A stretch of 64,000 nt of DNA, taken from NCBI GenBank assembly GCA_024684435.1, contig JAIKWV010000007.1:62001-126000 (forward strand). The letters are read 5' to 3'. The notes under the pieces were generated by a model. That model had not been told where the DNA came from. It did not search any database and saw only the letters and a list, made by a program, of their open reading frames with translations. Position 1 is the first letter of the stretch; each line of letters begins with the position of its first letter. This DNA is from Clostridiales bacterium (GTDB taxonomy: Bacteria > Bacillota > Clostridia > Oscillospirales > Acutalibacteraceae). Below, in pieces: positions 36,341 through 43,414 of the stretch. The position numbers and the translations under genes are program-made.

Positions 36341-37642
36341 TTATTTGATCTTTTCCAGCACATCCTGGAACTTTGCGTAGTTGACCTTTACTCCATCGTC
36401 CAGGTCAATAGCTATCATCTGATCCGCCAGGTGGTGGATCTTTTCTTCATATTGCAGGATCTCAAAAGCCTGATCCTTCAGCTTGGCGATCTGCTTGCTC
36501 AGCTTGACTCTTTCGGAGGGATTTGCCGTCTGTGAGGCATCCTCCAGCGCATGCAGCTGAGTGCGGTAACGTTCCTGCTGCTCATGAACGTAGTCGGTGC
36601 GCATGCGTGCCAACAGATCGGGCTGATAGCGGTGCATATAGATCAGCGCCTTAAAGCCGTTTTTCTTGCCGGAAGAAAACAGCCAATAGATGGGGCGTTT
36701 TTGATAAATTTTCAGGTGATCGGCATAGAAACCGTTCAGAAAATAGCTGCGGATCACCTCGCGGGAGGTTCCCTTGCCGCCCAGTGCATCAGCGACAAAG
36801 CGCAGATTTGCCTCAAGCGTATCCTCACCGTAGGTCGCCTTGACCCAGCGGACGAAATAGCCTACGATATCGTCGTCAAAGTATTCGTCGTCGCAGATGG
36901 GGATGATGTTGTTATTGTCCGGTGAAAAGTGTACAGTGGTCAGTGTACAGTGGATAGTTTTCCAATCAATGAGGTCAGCATCTTTCCAACCTCTTCGGAC
37001 AAGCTCAGCGCCGCTTCCACTTGAGATTGCGTCAAGTATTTCAGGCGAACACAGATCATAAACTGTGTCTGCAATTCCCCGTTGGAGCCCTTTGCTATCG
37101 ACAGAAATTTCGCGAATTCCTTCGTAGAGTTTCGCTGTTGTCCCTCTGCGATATTGGAAGGAATCGACACCGCTGCTCTGCGCATCTGATCCGAAAGCAA
37201 GAACAACTCCTCTTTCGGAAGAATTTTTATTAATCGGTACGTCTCCTCCACAAGATCCATTGATTTCTGCCATACCACAAGATCCCGATAATTGCTTACC
37301 GACATAATATTCTACGACCCTTCTATTGTAATACTGTCCACTGATCACTACCCACTGTTCACTAAAATCACCGCCGGCGAATTGAAGCCCCTCGACGTTG
37401 ACAGAGTACCGTCCGAACATACAGCCCACCGCGTAGGAGATCAGGCTTTTGATCTCGCGCTGCAGGTCAGCCTTGCGGACGGTCACGTCCTTATCCTCCA
37501 CCTCCGGGGTCAGCTCGTCCTGCAAGCCGTAGATCTCAATAAATATACGGTTGAGTTCCTCCTCGTTGGCTTTGAGTTGGTTGAAGCGAGCCAAAGCCTC
37601 CGCTTCCCATTCCTTGTATTTGTCTGCAATTAAACGTCCCAT
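36341..37642 (-). CDS. pglX: PglX (BREX-type methyltransferase), C-terminal ORF carrying an in-frame insertion
   Basis: The C-terminal portion of a BREX-1 PglX adenine methyltransferase: ARFNQLKANEEELNRIFIEI at its start, SLISYAVGCMFGRYS, then after the insertion IIPICDDEYFDDDIVGYF, GGKGTSREVIRSYF, RPIYWLFSSGKKNGFK, and DLDDGVKVNYAKFQDVL at the end. An ATG at 37642 with an AAGGA site could restart translation (433 residues). It is exactly in frame with the N-terminal ORF (start codons 2811 bases apart). About 146 codons between GGDF and FSPDNN, absent from ordinary PglX, come from the element at 36926-37363. It may be a functional split subunit or a decaying gene; I cannot tell which. Confidence 0.8.
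   Translation of the reverse strand: MGRLIADKYKEWEAEALARFNQLKANEEELNRIFIEIYGLQDELTPEVEDKDVTVRKADLQREIKSLISYAVGCMFGRYSVNVEGLQFAGGDFSEQWVVISGQYYNRRVVEYYVGKQLSGSCGMAEINGSCGGDVPINKNSSERGVVLAFGSDAQSSGVDSFQYRRGTTAKLYEGIREISVDSKGLQRGIADTVYDLCSPEILDAISSGSGAELVRRGWKDADLIDWKTIHCTLTTVHFSPDNNNIIPICDDEYFDDDIVGYFVRWVKATYGEDTLEANLRFVADALGGKGTSREVIRSYFLNGFYADHLKIYQKRPIYWLFSSGKKNGFKALIYMHRYQPDLLARMRTDYVHEQQERYRTQLHALEDASQTANPSERVKLSKQIAKLKDQAFEILQYEEKIHHLADQMIAIDLDDGVKVNYAKFQDVLEKIK
36926..37363 (-). mobile_element. 438-bp insertion with 31-bp inverted ends inside pglX, carrying a four-helix-bundle gene
   Basis: The ends are imperfect inverted copies of the CAGTGGACAGT-type repeat: 36928-36958 against the reverse complement of 37333-37363, identical at 25 of 31 positions. 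The host protein reads GGDF on one side and FSPDNN on the other, so the ancestral sequence probably ran GGDFSPDNN, with TTT duplicated on insertion (37364-37366 and 36926-36928). The total added length is 438, a multiple of three, and no stop occurs in the pglX frame. The flanking GGTGA and TCACC show that the target was itself a small inverted repeat. It resembles the intervening sequences of 23S rRNA genes, here in a protein gene. The ancestral sequence is inferred. Confidence 0.75.
36940..37305 (-). CDS. Four-helix-bundle protein of the 23S rRNA intervening-sequence (S23/IVP) family
   Basis: A 121-residue protein recognised by LVVWQKSMDLVEETYRLIKI, DQMRRAAVSIPSNIAEGQQR and FAKFLSIAKGSNGELQTQ. 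Family members are small pentameric helical bundles, some encoded in rRNA intervening sequences or as accessory proteins of diversity-generating retroelements; their biochemical role is not settled. It lies wholly inside the pglX insertion, on the same strand in another frame, so the stretch codes in two frames. The final residues GKLSTVH come from the terminal repeat. No clear ribosome site precedes the ATG. No reverse transcriptase is present. Confidence 0.85.
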   Translation of the reverse strand: MSVSNYRDLVVWQKSMDLVEETYRLIKILPKEELFLLSDQMRRAAVSIPSNIAEGQQRNSTKEFAKFLSIAKGSNGELQTQFMICVRLKYLTQSQVEAALSLSEEVGKMLTSLIGKLSTVH

Positions 37643-37663
37643 GATTTCCGTCCTTACTTTTTG

Positions 37664-37738
37664 ATAGTGGACAGTGGACAGAACACTAACCACTATCCAC
37701 TAACCACTGTCCACTAACCACTAATCACTGTCCACTAA
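37664..37738. repeat. CAGTGGACAGT-type repeat cluster splitting pglX
   Basis: About 75 bases of degenerate 9-11-base repeats in both orientations (AGTGGACAGTGGACAG, then a run of CACTAACCACTATCCACTAA-like words). In the pglX frame it contains or abuts TAG codons at 37741-37739, 37723-37721 and 37702-37700, which end the N-terminal ORF after DFKRHPLV. The frame on both sides is the same. No host hairpin is apparent at this site. Confidence 0.85.
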
Positions 37739-40453
37739 CTAAACAAGCGGATGCCTCTTAAAATCCCACGAAGTTTCAAATGAGTCCCAGTCGGTTTTTG
37801 AAATAGAGATGTTATTCTTTGATAAAACATCAATGCGCGGCTTTTTGTCTTTCTCTATCGTTAAAGGCAAGTCGCCGATATTTCCGACCTGAAAATTAAC
37901 TGTGGGGGCAAGAACGGAAAGATAACTGAAAGACACGCTGCTTGCCAAAAAGGCTAAGATATAATATATTTCATCTTCATTTGGAAACATTGATGAACCC
38001 GAAACATCAAATACAAATCCCGACGTTTTATATCTGACGCCGAAGTTTTCAAACCCAAACAGAGACCATGTTATGCCTTGGCGAAAATATTTGTCTGTAT
38101 TTTGAGGTCTTGATCTTAGCTTTCCGTTCTCATCTGTAAAATGTTTTATTTCAAATCCGTCTTTTTCCCAATTTACGACATATTCATTCATTCCGTACCA
38201 TTTTCTGTATTCGCCGCCTTTGTTATACGGAAACCACTTTTTCTTTGAATTATAGGCGGCTTCTGCCGAAGGCAGTCCAAACCCGGTCTTGTTAAGATCA
38301 ACCTCTTGCCATAACCGGACAAATTCGTCGTTGTTTCCTGTTGCCAATCCTTGTTTAGGTTCTGAAAAAGTTCTTAACTGTTTAAACTTAATAAAATTGT
38401 TTCTGAAATTATCAGAGATCCAATAAACAAACGGATTGCCGGGCACCGTTTTCATTGTGTTTTGTTTAATATAATAACAGCAGCTCGGGTTGTGAAAATT
38501 TTCGAGCTTCAGATCTGTGGAATAATAATCAGCCAGTCTTAAGAAAGAAGATATGTAATTATCAATTTTTACTTTTCTCAGAGAAAAAGCTGTCGATAAA
38601 ACATTAAATGAATTAAGGTCTTCAAATGTTGCGGCGCCCGTATGCATCATAGAAGAAATAGTAGTATTACGGAGAACAGTTTTCCTGAGTTCCTCGAATG
38701 AACTGATAAACATCCATGTATGGATTGTTATCATAGCTGTGAATCCGTTGCTTTTAGTCATGTCAATACACTTAACAATAAAAGCCGAATACAATTCGCT
38801 TTTGCCCGCGGGATAGTTTTCTTTCAGAAATTTTCCAACAGTATTATTCAAACTTTTCCTGCCCATATAAGGCGGATTAGTAACGACCACATCATATTTT
38901 TGTGACATGATCTGCGCCTGCTTAACGAGAGGCAAAAGCAATTCCGTTACATCTTTTTTGTATTGAGCAACGAAAAGGCTTTCATCGCAGCTTCCGCTGA
39001 TTTTTTCAATACGATCATATATTGCGTCATAATTCACAGCAGGTGCGTTGAGGATACTGCCGTATTCCTTTGCGTCCTTGAAGGTCTTGCGGAGCAAAAC
39101 AAGATCGGCTTTCATGTCCGCGTCTTTACCGGCAACGTAGTCAATGAATTCGTCTGTCATCAGGTTGGAATCCTGTATTGACACAACGTTCGGCATTACT
39201 TTGCCGTTCATGATGCTGCGGTTGTATTTACGCGCCTTCATCATCACCGCAAAATACGCAAGCTGCCCGACGCGGTCATCAATATCCAGACCGTACAGGT
39301 TGTTTTCCAGAATAGATTTCGCCGCCTCACTCTCACTCCGGCCAAAGTAGGCGTATATCTGCATCAGCACGTCGAAAGCGTAAACCAGGATGTGACCGCT
39401 GCCCATGCAGGGATCGATGATTTTCAGGTTTTCAACCTGAAAATCAGTGGTCAGTGAATAGTGGGCAGTGGACAGTTGTTTGCGCACTTCGGGCGTTTGC
39501 GGAGCTTCGGGCAGATAATATTTCCAGCCCATTTTTTCGGCAAATTGTTTTTCCCGTTCCACACGGGCTTCTTCACTGTCCACTGTCCACTGTAAACTGT
39601 CCACTAAAATTCGCCCCAGCGAATTTTCCACCATGTACCGCACGATCCAGTCCGGCGTGAAAAGCTGAGTCGCCGCCGGGATGCGCTCCTTGGTGATCTT
39701 TACGTTCTTTTTGAGCAGAGCAAAGGTCTCATCCTTAAGCTCTGCATTGTAATACTGGTACAGCCAGCCGATTATCTCAATATTATCGTGCCAGTCATCA
39801 ACGGGTATATCTGAAATCATCCTCCCGATCACGCTGTCGCCTTTTAAAAGATCGTCCGGGAACAGCAACTCCATCCAGTTGGCGATCTTTTCAAACATAT
39901 GGGGCAGGACGGCGTTGAGGGCGTTGCACTGGGTGATGATGAGATATTTGTAGAGTCCTTCGTTGTCCTGCTTGTCCACCAGATCAAGGACCTTTTCGCG
40001 GTTCAACCCGTCGATCTCAACGGATAATGCCTGTTTCAGGATTTCCGGTTTGAAGGCTCCGGTTTCGTCCGTGAAAACACGGACCTTGGAGGGCAGATAG
40101 CCGTTGACCTCCATGAACCGCAGAGCAATAAACCTGTTGAACCATGTATAGGCGGCCTCCTCCATCGTTTGGGCATAGCCTATGGCGTCTATGCGGGCAA
40201 GCAAAGCCTTCCGCTGTTCGGATTCGATTGTAGTGGGCAGTGGACAGTCGTCAGTGGACAGTGGACAGTCGTCAGTGGACAGTGGACAGTCGACAGTGGA
40301 CAGTGGACAGTCGACAGTGGACAGTGGACTGTCGACCGTAGACAGTCGACCGTCGACTTCCAATATTCCATATTCAAACGCTTTCTGCTTGACGGCTTCA
40401 ATAAGCTGCACCCTCGCCCGGACAGCGAAATTTTTTATTGCTGTTTTGTTCAT
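37739..40453 (-). CDS. pglX: PglX (BREX-type adenine-specific DNA methyltransferase), N-terminal ORF
   Basis: The methyltransferase part of PglX, the BREX N6-adenine enzyme that marks host DNA. 904 residues from the ATG at 40453 (MNKTAIKNFAVRARVQLIEA, typical of PglX). It contains FNRFIALRFMEVNGYLPS, FTPDWIVRYMVENSLGRIL, SAM motif IDPCMGSGHILVYAF and catalytic NPPYMGRKS. Repeat-derived peptides interrupt it at about 33-81 (heptads of STVDCPL type), after GRILVDS (QWTVDS), and before DFQVENL (STAHYSLTT). The segment from about residue 560 to the end is visibly richer in AT than the rest, suggesting exchange of the target-recognition region. No brxA, brxB, brxC, pglZ or brxL is in the window. 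Confidence 0.88.
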   Translation of the reverse strand: MNKTAIKNFAVRARVQLIEAVKQKAFEYGILEVDGRLSTVDSPLSTVDCPLSTVDCPLSTDDCPLSTDDCPLPTTIESEQRKALLARIDAIGYAQTMEEAAYTWFNRFIALRFMEVNGYLPSKVRVFTDETGAFKPEILKQALSVEIDGLNREKVLDLVDKQDNEGLYKYLIITQCNALNAVLPHMFEKIANWMELLFPDDLLKGDSVIGRMISDIPVDDWHDNIEIIGWLYQYYNAELKDETFALLKKNVKITKERIPAATQLFTPDWIVRYMVENSLGRILVDSLQWTVDSEEARVEREKQFAEKMGWKYYLPEAPQTPEVRKQLSTAHYSLTTDFQVENLKIIDPCMGSGHILVYAFDVLMQIYAYFGRSESEAAKSILENNLYGLDIDDRVGQLAYFAVMMKARKYNRSIMNGKVMPNVVSIQDSNLMTDEFIDYVAGKDADMKADLVLLRKTFKDAKEYGSILNAPAVNYDAIYDRIEKISGSCDESLFVAQYKKDVTELLLPLVKQAQIMSQKYDVVVTNPPYMGRKSLNNTVGKFLKENYPAGKSELYSAFIVKCIDMTKSNGFTAMITIHTWMFISSFEELRKTVLRNTTISSMMHTGAATFEDLNSFNVLSTAFSLRKVKIDNYISSFLRLADYYSTDLKLENFHNPSCCYYIKQNTMKTVPGNPFVYWISDNFRNNFIKFKQLRTFSEPKQGLATGNNDEFVRLWQEVDLNKTGFGLPSAEAAYNSKKKWFPYNKGGEYRKWYGMNEYVVNWEKDGFEIKHFTDENGKLRSRPQNTDKYFRQGITWSLFGFENFGVRYKTSGFVFDVSGSSMFPNEDEIYYILAFLASSVSFSYLSVLAPTVNFQVGNIGDLPLTIEKDKKPRIDVLSKNNISISKTDWDSFETSWDFKRHPLV
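39419..39445. repeat. Perfect 12-bp inverted repeat abutting a repeat insertion in pglX
   Basis: GATTTTCAGGTT and AACCTGAAAATC separated by TTC. On the coding strand it encodes DFQVENLKI just before the SAM-binding DPCMGSGH. The CAGTGGACAGT-type insertion starts at the next base. Confidence 0.85.
39446..39476. repeat. CAGTGGACAGT-type repeat insertion, copy 2
   Basis: About 31 bases of AGTGGTCAGTGAATAGTGGG-like sequence followed by CAGTGGACAGT. In PglX it reads QLSTAHYSLTT, between PEVRK and DFQVENL, without frame loss. It sits directly at the foot of the 12-bp hairpin. Confidence 0.8.
39573..39605. repeat. CAGTGGACAGT-type repeat insertion, copy 3
   Basis: CACTGTCCACTGTCCACTGT followed by AAACTGTCCACT. 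In PglX it reads SLQWTVDSEE just after NSLGRILVD. In-frame, and directly beside the 9-bp hairpin at 39606-39627. Confidence 0.8.
39606..39627. repeat. Perfect 9-bp inverted repeat abutting repeat copy 3
   Basis: AAAATTCGC and GCGAATTTT around CCCA, encoding part of NSLGRIL. The repeat insertion begins where the hairpin ends. Confidence 0.85.
40232..40357. repeat. 21-bp tandem repeat in the pglX N-terminus
   Basis: Six head-to-tail 21-base units (starts 40232, 40253, 40274, 40295, 40316, 40337), consensus AGTGGACAGTGGACAGTCGAC; the sixth is divergent. It encodes heptads STVDCPL or STDDCPL at PglX residues about 33-81. Each unit is seven codons, so copy-number change would not shift the frame. 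There are no unique spacers, so this is not a CRISPR array. Confidence 0.92.
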
Positions 40454-40475
40454 GGTGGAAAATCTCCCTTCGATG

Positions 40476-40500
40476 GTGGACAGTTGACAGTGAACAGTCA
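40476..40500. repeat. CAGTGGACAGT-type repeat, copy in the pglX leader
   Basis: GGTGGACAGTTGACAGTGAA followed by CAGTCA, about 25 bases upstream of the pglX ATG at 40453, so outside the probable coding region but within its mRNA leader. Confidence 0.75.
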
Positions 40501-40501
40501 A

Positions 40502-41245
40502 TGCGCTTAAAGCACGTCTTTGCCGTATTTTTTACCATTCTTTCTGTAGGAAACAGAAAGAGGTTTTTCTTCTTTATTCGCGCTGATAGTTCATTACCGC
40601 TCAGAACTTTCAAGATCAAAGAGGCCACGCCCCGGATTTCATAAAAACTGTTCTATTGTTAATGAGCCATTGTAATCGTTAAGCACATTTTTTGTTAAAT
40701 TAAATACCTAAAGCATTTTTATTCTATCATGAGATAACAATAAAAACAACATTTTAAAACAAATAAAAAACGTTCATTATCGCCCGCTTTGTACTTTCCT
40801 CTGACTTCGTTTTTTATATATTCGATCCCTTTAGTTGACAGGCTTCGGCGGCGAAGCTGATGTCCGTCTTGCCCCGCTTTGCCTGAAATCTCAGCGACAG
40901 TATTAAAAATTAAATTATTCAAAACACGCTCACAAAATTTCGAAACACATTTTTGGAACATTAGAAGTCTTATTTTGAAAAATAGGTTTATTTTGCAATA
41001 AATATTAACTAATAGTACAAATATATGACAAAATTATGAACAAACTATTTATACAGCTAAGAACCATTCATACAGATTGTGGAAAAATATGGTCGATTAA
41101 GTAAACTATATATATTGAATATGTATAAATGTAATTTTTTATAGTAATTTTGGGGATTTTTTGGTTTATAAAAGAAATAATAAAATTGATTTGTGTCACT
41201 TAAATGCAATTTTGAAGAAAAATGAATTAATGTTGGGGGTTTACG
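40502..41245. other. Long AT-rich intergenic region between pglX and the XRE regulator
   Basis: 744 bases without a convincing gene, divergent between pglX (minus) and the XRE gene (plus). The part from about 40930 to 41245 is extremely AT-rich. An 80-codon minus-strand ORF (40719-40961) has no ribosome site or known family and is not called. A block near 40810-40900 is GC-richer than its surroundings and could be a gene remnant. The right end holds the XRE leader and a candidate operator. No tRNA or terminator hairpin was seen. Confidence 0.6.
41190..41201. promoter_or_regulatory. Candidate operator, site 1 (upstream of the XRE gene)
   Basis: TTTGTGTCACTT, a 12-mer with the near-palindromic core GTGTCAC, 44 bases before the XRE start codon. 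The same 12-mer recurs before the kinase gene. Inferred as a binding site of the XRE protein. Confidence 0.4.
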
Positions 41246-41596
41246 ATGGAGGTCATTGATTATGAAGCATTGGGAAGAAAAATAAAAAATGCACGTGAGA
41301 GTTTAAAGATTACTCAAGAACATTTGGCTGAAGTTGTCGGATTAAGCTCTACTCATATCAGCAATATTGAAACAGCGCACACGAGAGTCAGCTTACCGGC
41401 ACTGGTAATGATTGCGAATGAGCTTAAGGTGTCTATGGATGAACTTCTTACAGATAGTCTCACTTATTCAAATAAACAATATAAAGTAGGTCAAGTTGTA
41501 GATATAGGTGAATACAGAAAAGAAGAACTCGTAGTTATGGAAGAAATGTTTGAGTTGCTGCACTCTTTTCTGAAGAAAAACAAGAAGAATAAATGA
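41246..41596 (+). CDS. XRE family HTH transcriptional regulator
   Basis: A 116-residue DNA-binding protein with a Cro/CI-type helix-turn-helix at about 12-66 (GRKIKNARESLKITQEHLAE, then GLSSTHISNIETAHTRVSLP) and a C-terminal helical tail that is Lys-rich. No ligand or peptidase domain. The ATG follows TTGGGGG. It heads the kinase-Tad-T7 block and probably controls it. The repeated TTTGTGTCACTT site before itself and before the kinase fits autoregulation. Confidence 0.9.
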   Translation: MEVIDYEALGRKIKNARESLKITQEHLAEVVGLSSTHISNIETAHTRVSLPALVMIANELKVSMDELLTDSLTYSNKQYKVGQVVDIGEYRKEELVVMEEMFELLHSFLKKNKKNK

Positions 41597-41654
41597 TTTT
41601 TGTTAATGAGATTTATGCATGCGAATTTTGTTTTTACAAATAATGCAATATGCT

Positions 41655-41666
41655 TTTGTGTCACTT
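41655..41666. promoter_or_regulatory. Candidate operator, site 2 (upstream of the kinase gene)
   Basis: A second exact TTTGTGTCACTT, 31 bases before the kinase GTG start. TGCAAT lies beside both copies, on opposite sides. Confidence 0.4.
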
Positions 41667-41697
41667 GATTTTTGGCGGATGGAGGGAGTCTTCAATC

Positions 41698-43377
41698 GTG
41701 AGAATAGAAGAAGTTTGGCCGGAATGGCATGAAATAGAGATTTTAGGCGAAGGCTCATTCGGAAAAGTTTATAAAGCCCAAAGAGAAGAATTTGGCAATA
41801 TATTTTATTCAGCGATAAAAGTGCTGAGTGTTCCTAAAAGTCAGCAGGATATAGACCAGGAAAGAAAACAGGGATTATCTGATTTCGAGATACATCAGTA
41901 TTTTGAGAGTGTCGTTTTAGATGTCACAAACGAGATAGTTTTGATGGATAGTCTCAAGGGAGCAAGAAATATTGTTAATATTGATGATTATAAAATAATA
42001 GAACATTCAGACGGAATAGGTTGGGATATATTTATAAGAATGGAGTTGCTTACACCGTTTGAAGAGTTTATGAGAATAAAGTCGGATTTTTCCTATGCGG
42101 ATGTTCTGAATATGGGCATTGATATTTGTTCGGCATTGGAAATGTGCGAGTACAATGGGATTGTTCACAGGGATATAAAGCCTGATAATGTTTTCGTTTC
42201 AAAATACGGGGAATACAAGCTGGGGGACTTTGGTATTTCGAGACAGCTTGACAAAACTCAGGCAAATATGTCCAGAAAAGGTACACTGAACTTTATGGCG
42301 CCGGAAGTTTACAAAGGGGAGCCTTACGGTTCAAGTGTTGATACATATTCTTTGGGTCTTGTACTTTATAAAATATTGAATGGCAACAGACTGCCTTTCA
42401 TAAGCTCAAATGCAGAGAATCTCAGTTTCAATGAGCGGCAAGAAGCTTTTGAAAAAAGAATACGGGGCGAGACCCTGCCGTACATTGAAGGAATAAGTCA
42501 GACTCTCAACTATATTCTTCAAAAAGCCTGCGCATATGATCCGGCGAACAGATACCGTTCAGCAGCAGAGTTTAAAAACGACTTGATGCTTGAAATGAAC
42601 GGTGCATACGGCATCGGTTACAGCAGTTCCACCGTAAGCAACGTTTACGGTCAGGACGGAAACAACTCATCTGAAAGAACCACCAACGACATGACCAGCA
42701 ACGGAACTGTTGTGGGTGGTACAGGTGAATCTTACCAAGAGACAGATAACGTTTACGGGATGTCCGGAACGACGTCTAAAGACTATACCACGATACCGTG
42801 GACAGGCAGTATCGCAAAGACCAGCAAACTGTGCCGCTATCTGGCGATCCCGTTTGCTCTTGCCACAATTATAACGTATCTTGTTACGGCTAACTATATT
42901 ACGTTTTTTTCTGCGGCTGCAGTTGCGTTGTTGGCTGCACTGTTTTCGCATAACAAGGCAGCTATGGGAGTCTCCGTTGCTGCATATGCTGCAGATATAT
43001 TGTTATACTTTTTTACAGTGGAAAATGGGAATTACGATTCACCGATTTATTATATTATAATTGTAATCGCTTATTCCTTGGTGTTACTTGGCGGATTTAC
43101 TATGTTGTTCCGCAAAGAGGTTCGTCTGTCAGGTATGCTGTGCTTATACGGTTTAGCATTGAGACTGATTCCCGATATTATATATGGATTTGATGCTCCG
43201 TACGCAAATCTGTTGCTTACTGCTTTTGTGTGCATTACTGTCTTACTTTGGTCTTACGGATACGACAGCCAGAGAAATTTGAAAACAGCAGACAGAACCG
43301 TACATAATCTTAGCTATGTTTTGCTGATTGTTGTTTGTTTAGCTTTAATTAAACTTATTCTTACAATAATTTTTTAA
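41698..43377 (+). CDS. Membrane-bound Ser/Thr protein kinase (Hanks type)
   Basis: 559 residues from a GTG with a GGAGGGAG site; the upstream in-frame codons have no site. The kinase domain covers about 8-295: GEGSFGKVYKA (17-27), Lys41, HRDIKPDN (157-164), DFG (177-179) and APE (201-203), so it should be active. A Ser/Thr/Asn/Gly-rich linker (about 305-375) follows, then six or so hydrophobic helices to the end. It lacks the PASTA sensor of cell-wall kinases; the sensor, if any, is the membrane part. It is followed by its likely phosphatase, and FHA readers lie 15 kb on in the same orientation. Confidence 0.95.
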   Translation: MRIEEVWPEWHEIEILGEGSFGKVYKAQREEFGNIFYSAIKVLSVPKSQQDIDQERKQGLSDFEIHQYFESVVLDVTNEIVLMDSLKGARNIVNIDDYKIIEHSDGIGWDIFIRMELLTPFEEFMRIKSDFSYADVLNMGIDICSALEMCEYNGIVHRDIKPDNVFVSKYGEYKLGDFGISRQLDKTQANMSRKGTLNFMAPEVYKGEPYGSSVDTYSLGLVLYKILNGNRLPFISSNAENLSFNERQEAFEKRIRGETLPYIEGISQTLNYILQKACAYDPANRYRSAAEFKNDLMLEMNGAYGIGYSSSTVSNVYGQDGNNSSERTTNDMTSNGTVVGGTGESYQETDNVYGMSGTTSKDYTTIPWTGSIAKTSKLCRYLAIPFALATIITYLVTANYITFFSAAAVALLAALFSHNKAAMGVSVAAYAADILLYFFTVENGNYDSPIYYIIIVIAYSLVLLGGFTMLFRKEVRLSGMLCLYGLALRLIPDIIYGFDAPYANLLLTAFVCITVLLWSYGYDSQRNLKTADRTVHNLSYVLLIVVCLALIKLILTIIF

Positions 43378-43414
43378 CAGTCCTGTAGTCTATTTTGATT
43401 TTTAGGGGAGACAT

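Noticed and set aside
36940-37305. Accessory protein (Avd) of a diversity-generating retroelement
   Set aside because: No reverse transcriptase or template/variable repeat pair was found nearby; the inverted ends fit an intervening-sequence-type element better.
40232-40357. Possible CRISPR array
   Set aside because: Units are contiguous 21-mers without unique spacers and lie in a reading frame; no cas genes.
36341-40453. Type I or type IIG restriction-modification gene
   Set aside because: N- and C-terminal motifs fit PglX specifically, and no HsdR or HsdS partner or nuclease motif was seen.
40169-40510. Plus-strand ORF rich in SGQWTVDSGQW repeats
   Set aside because: The repeat lacks stops in several frames, so long ORFs arise on both strands; PglX on the minus strand explains the region.
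40719-40961. 80-codon minus-strand ORF in the AT-rich gap
   Set aside because: No ribosome site, no family match that I can recognise, and low-complexity ends; it may at most be a gene remnant.
41246-41596. XRE protein as a toxin-antitoxin antitoxin or phage repressor
   Set aside because: No toxin gene or phage genes adjoin it; position and shared 12-mer fit control of the kinase-Tad block.
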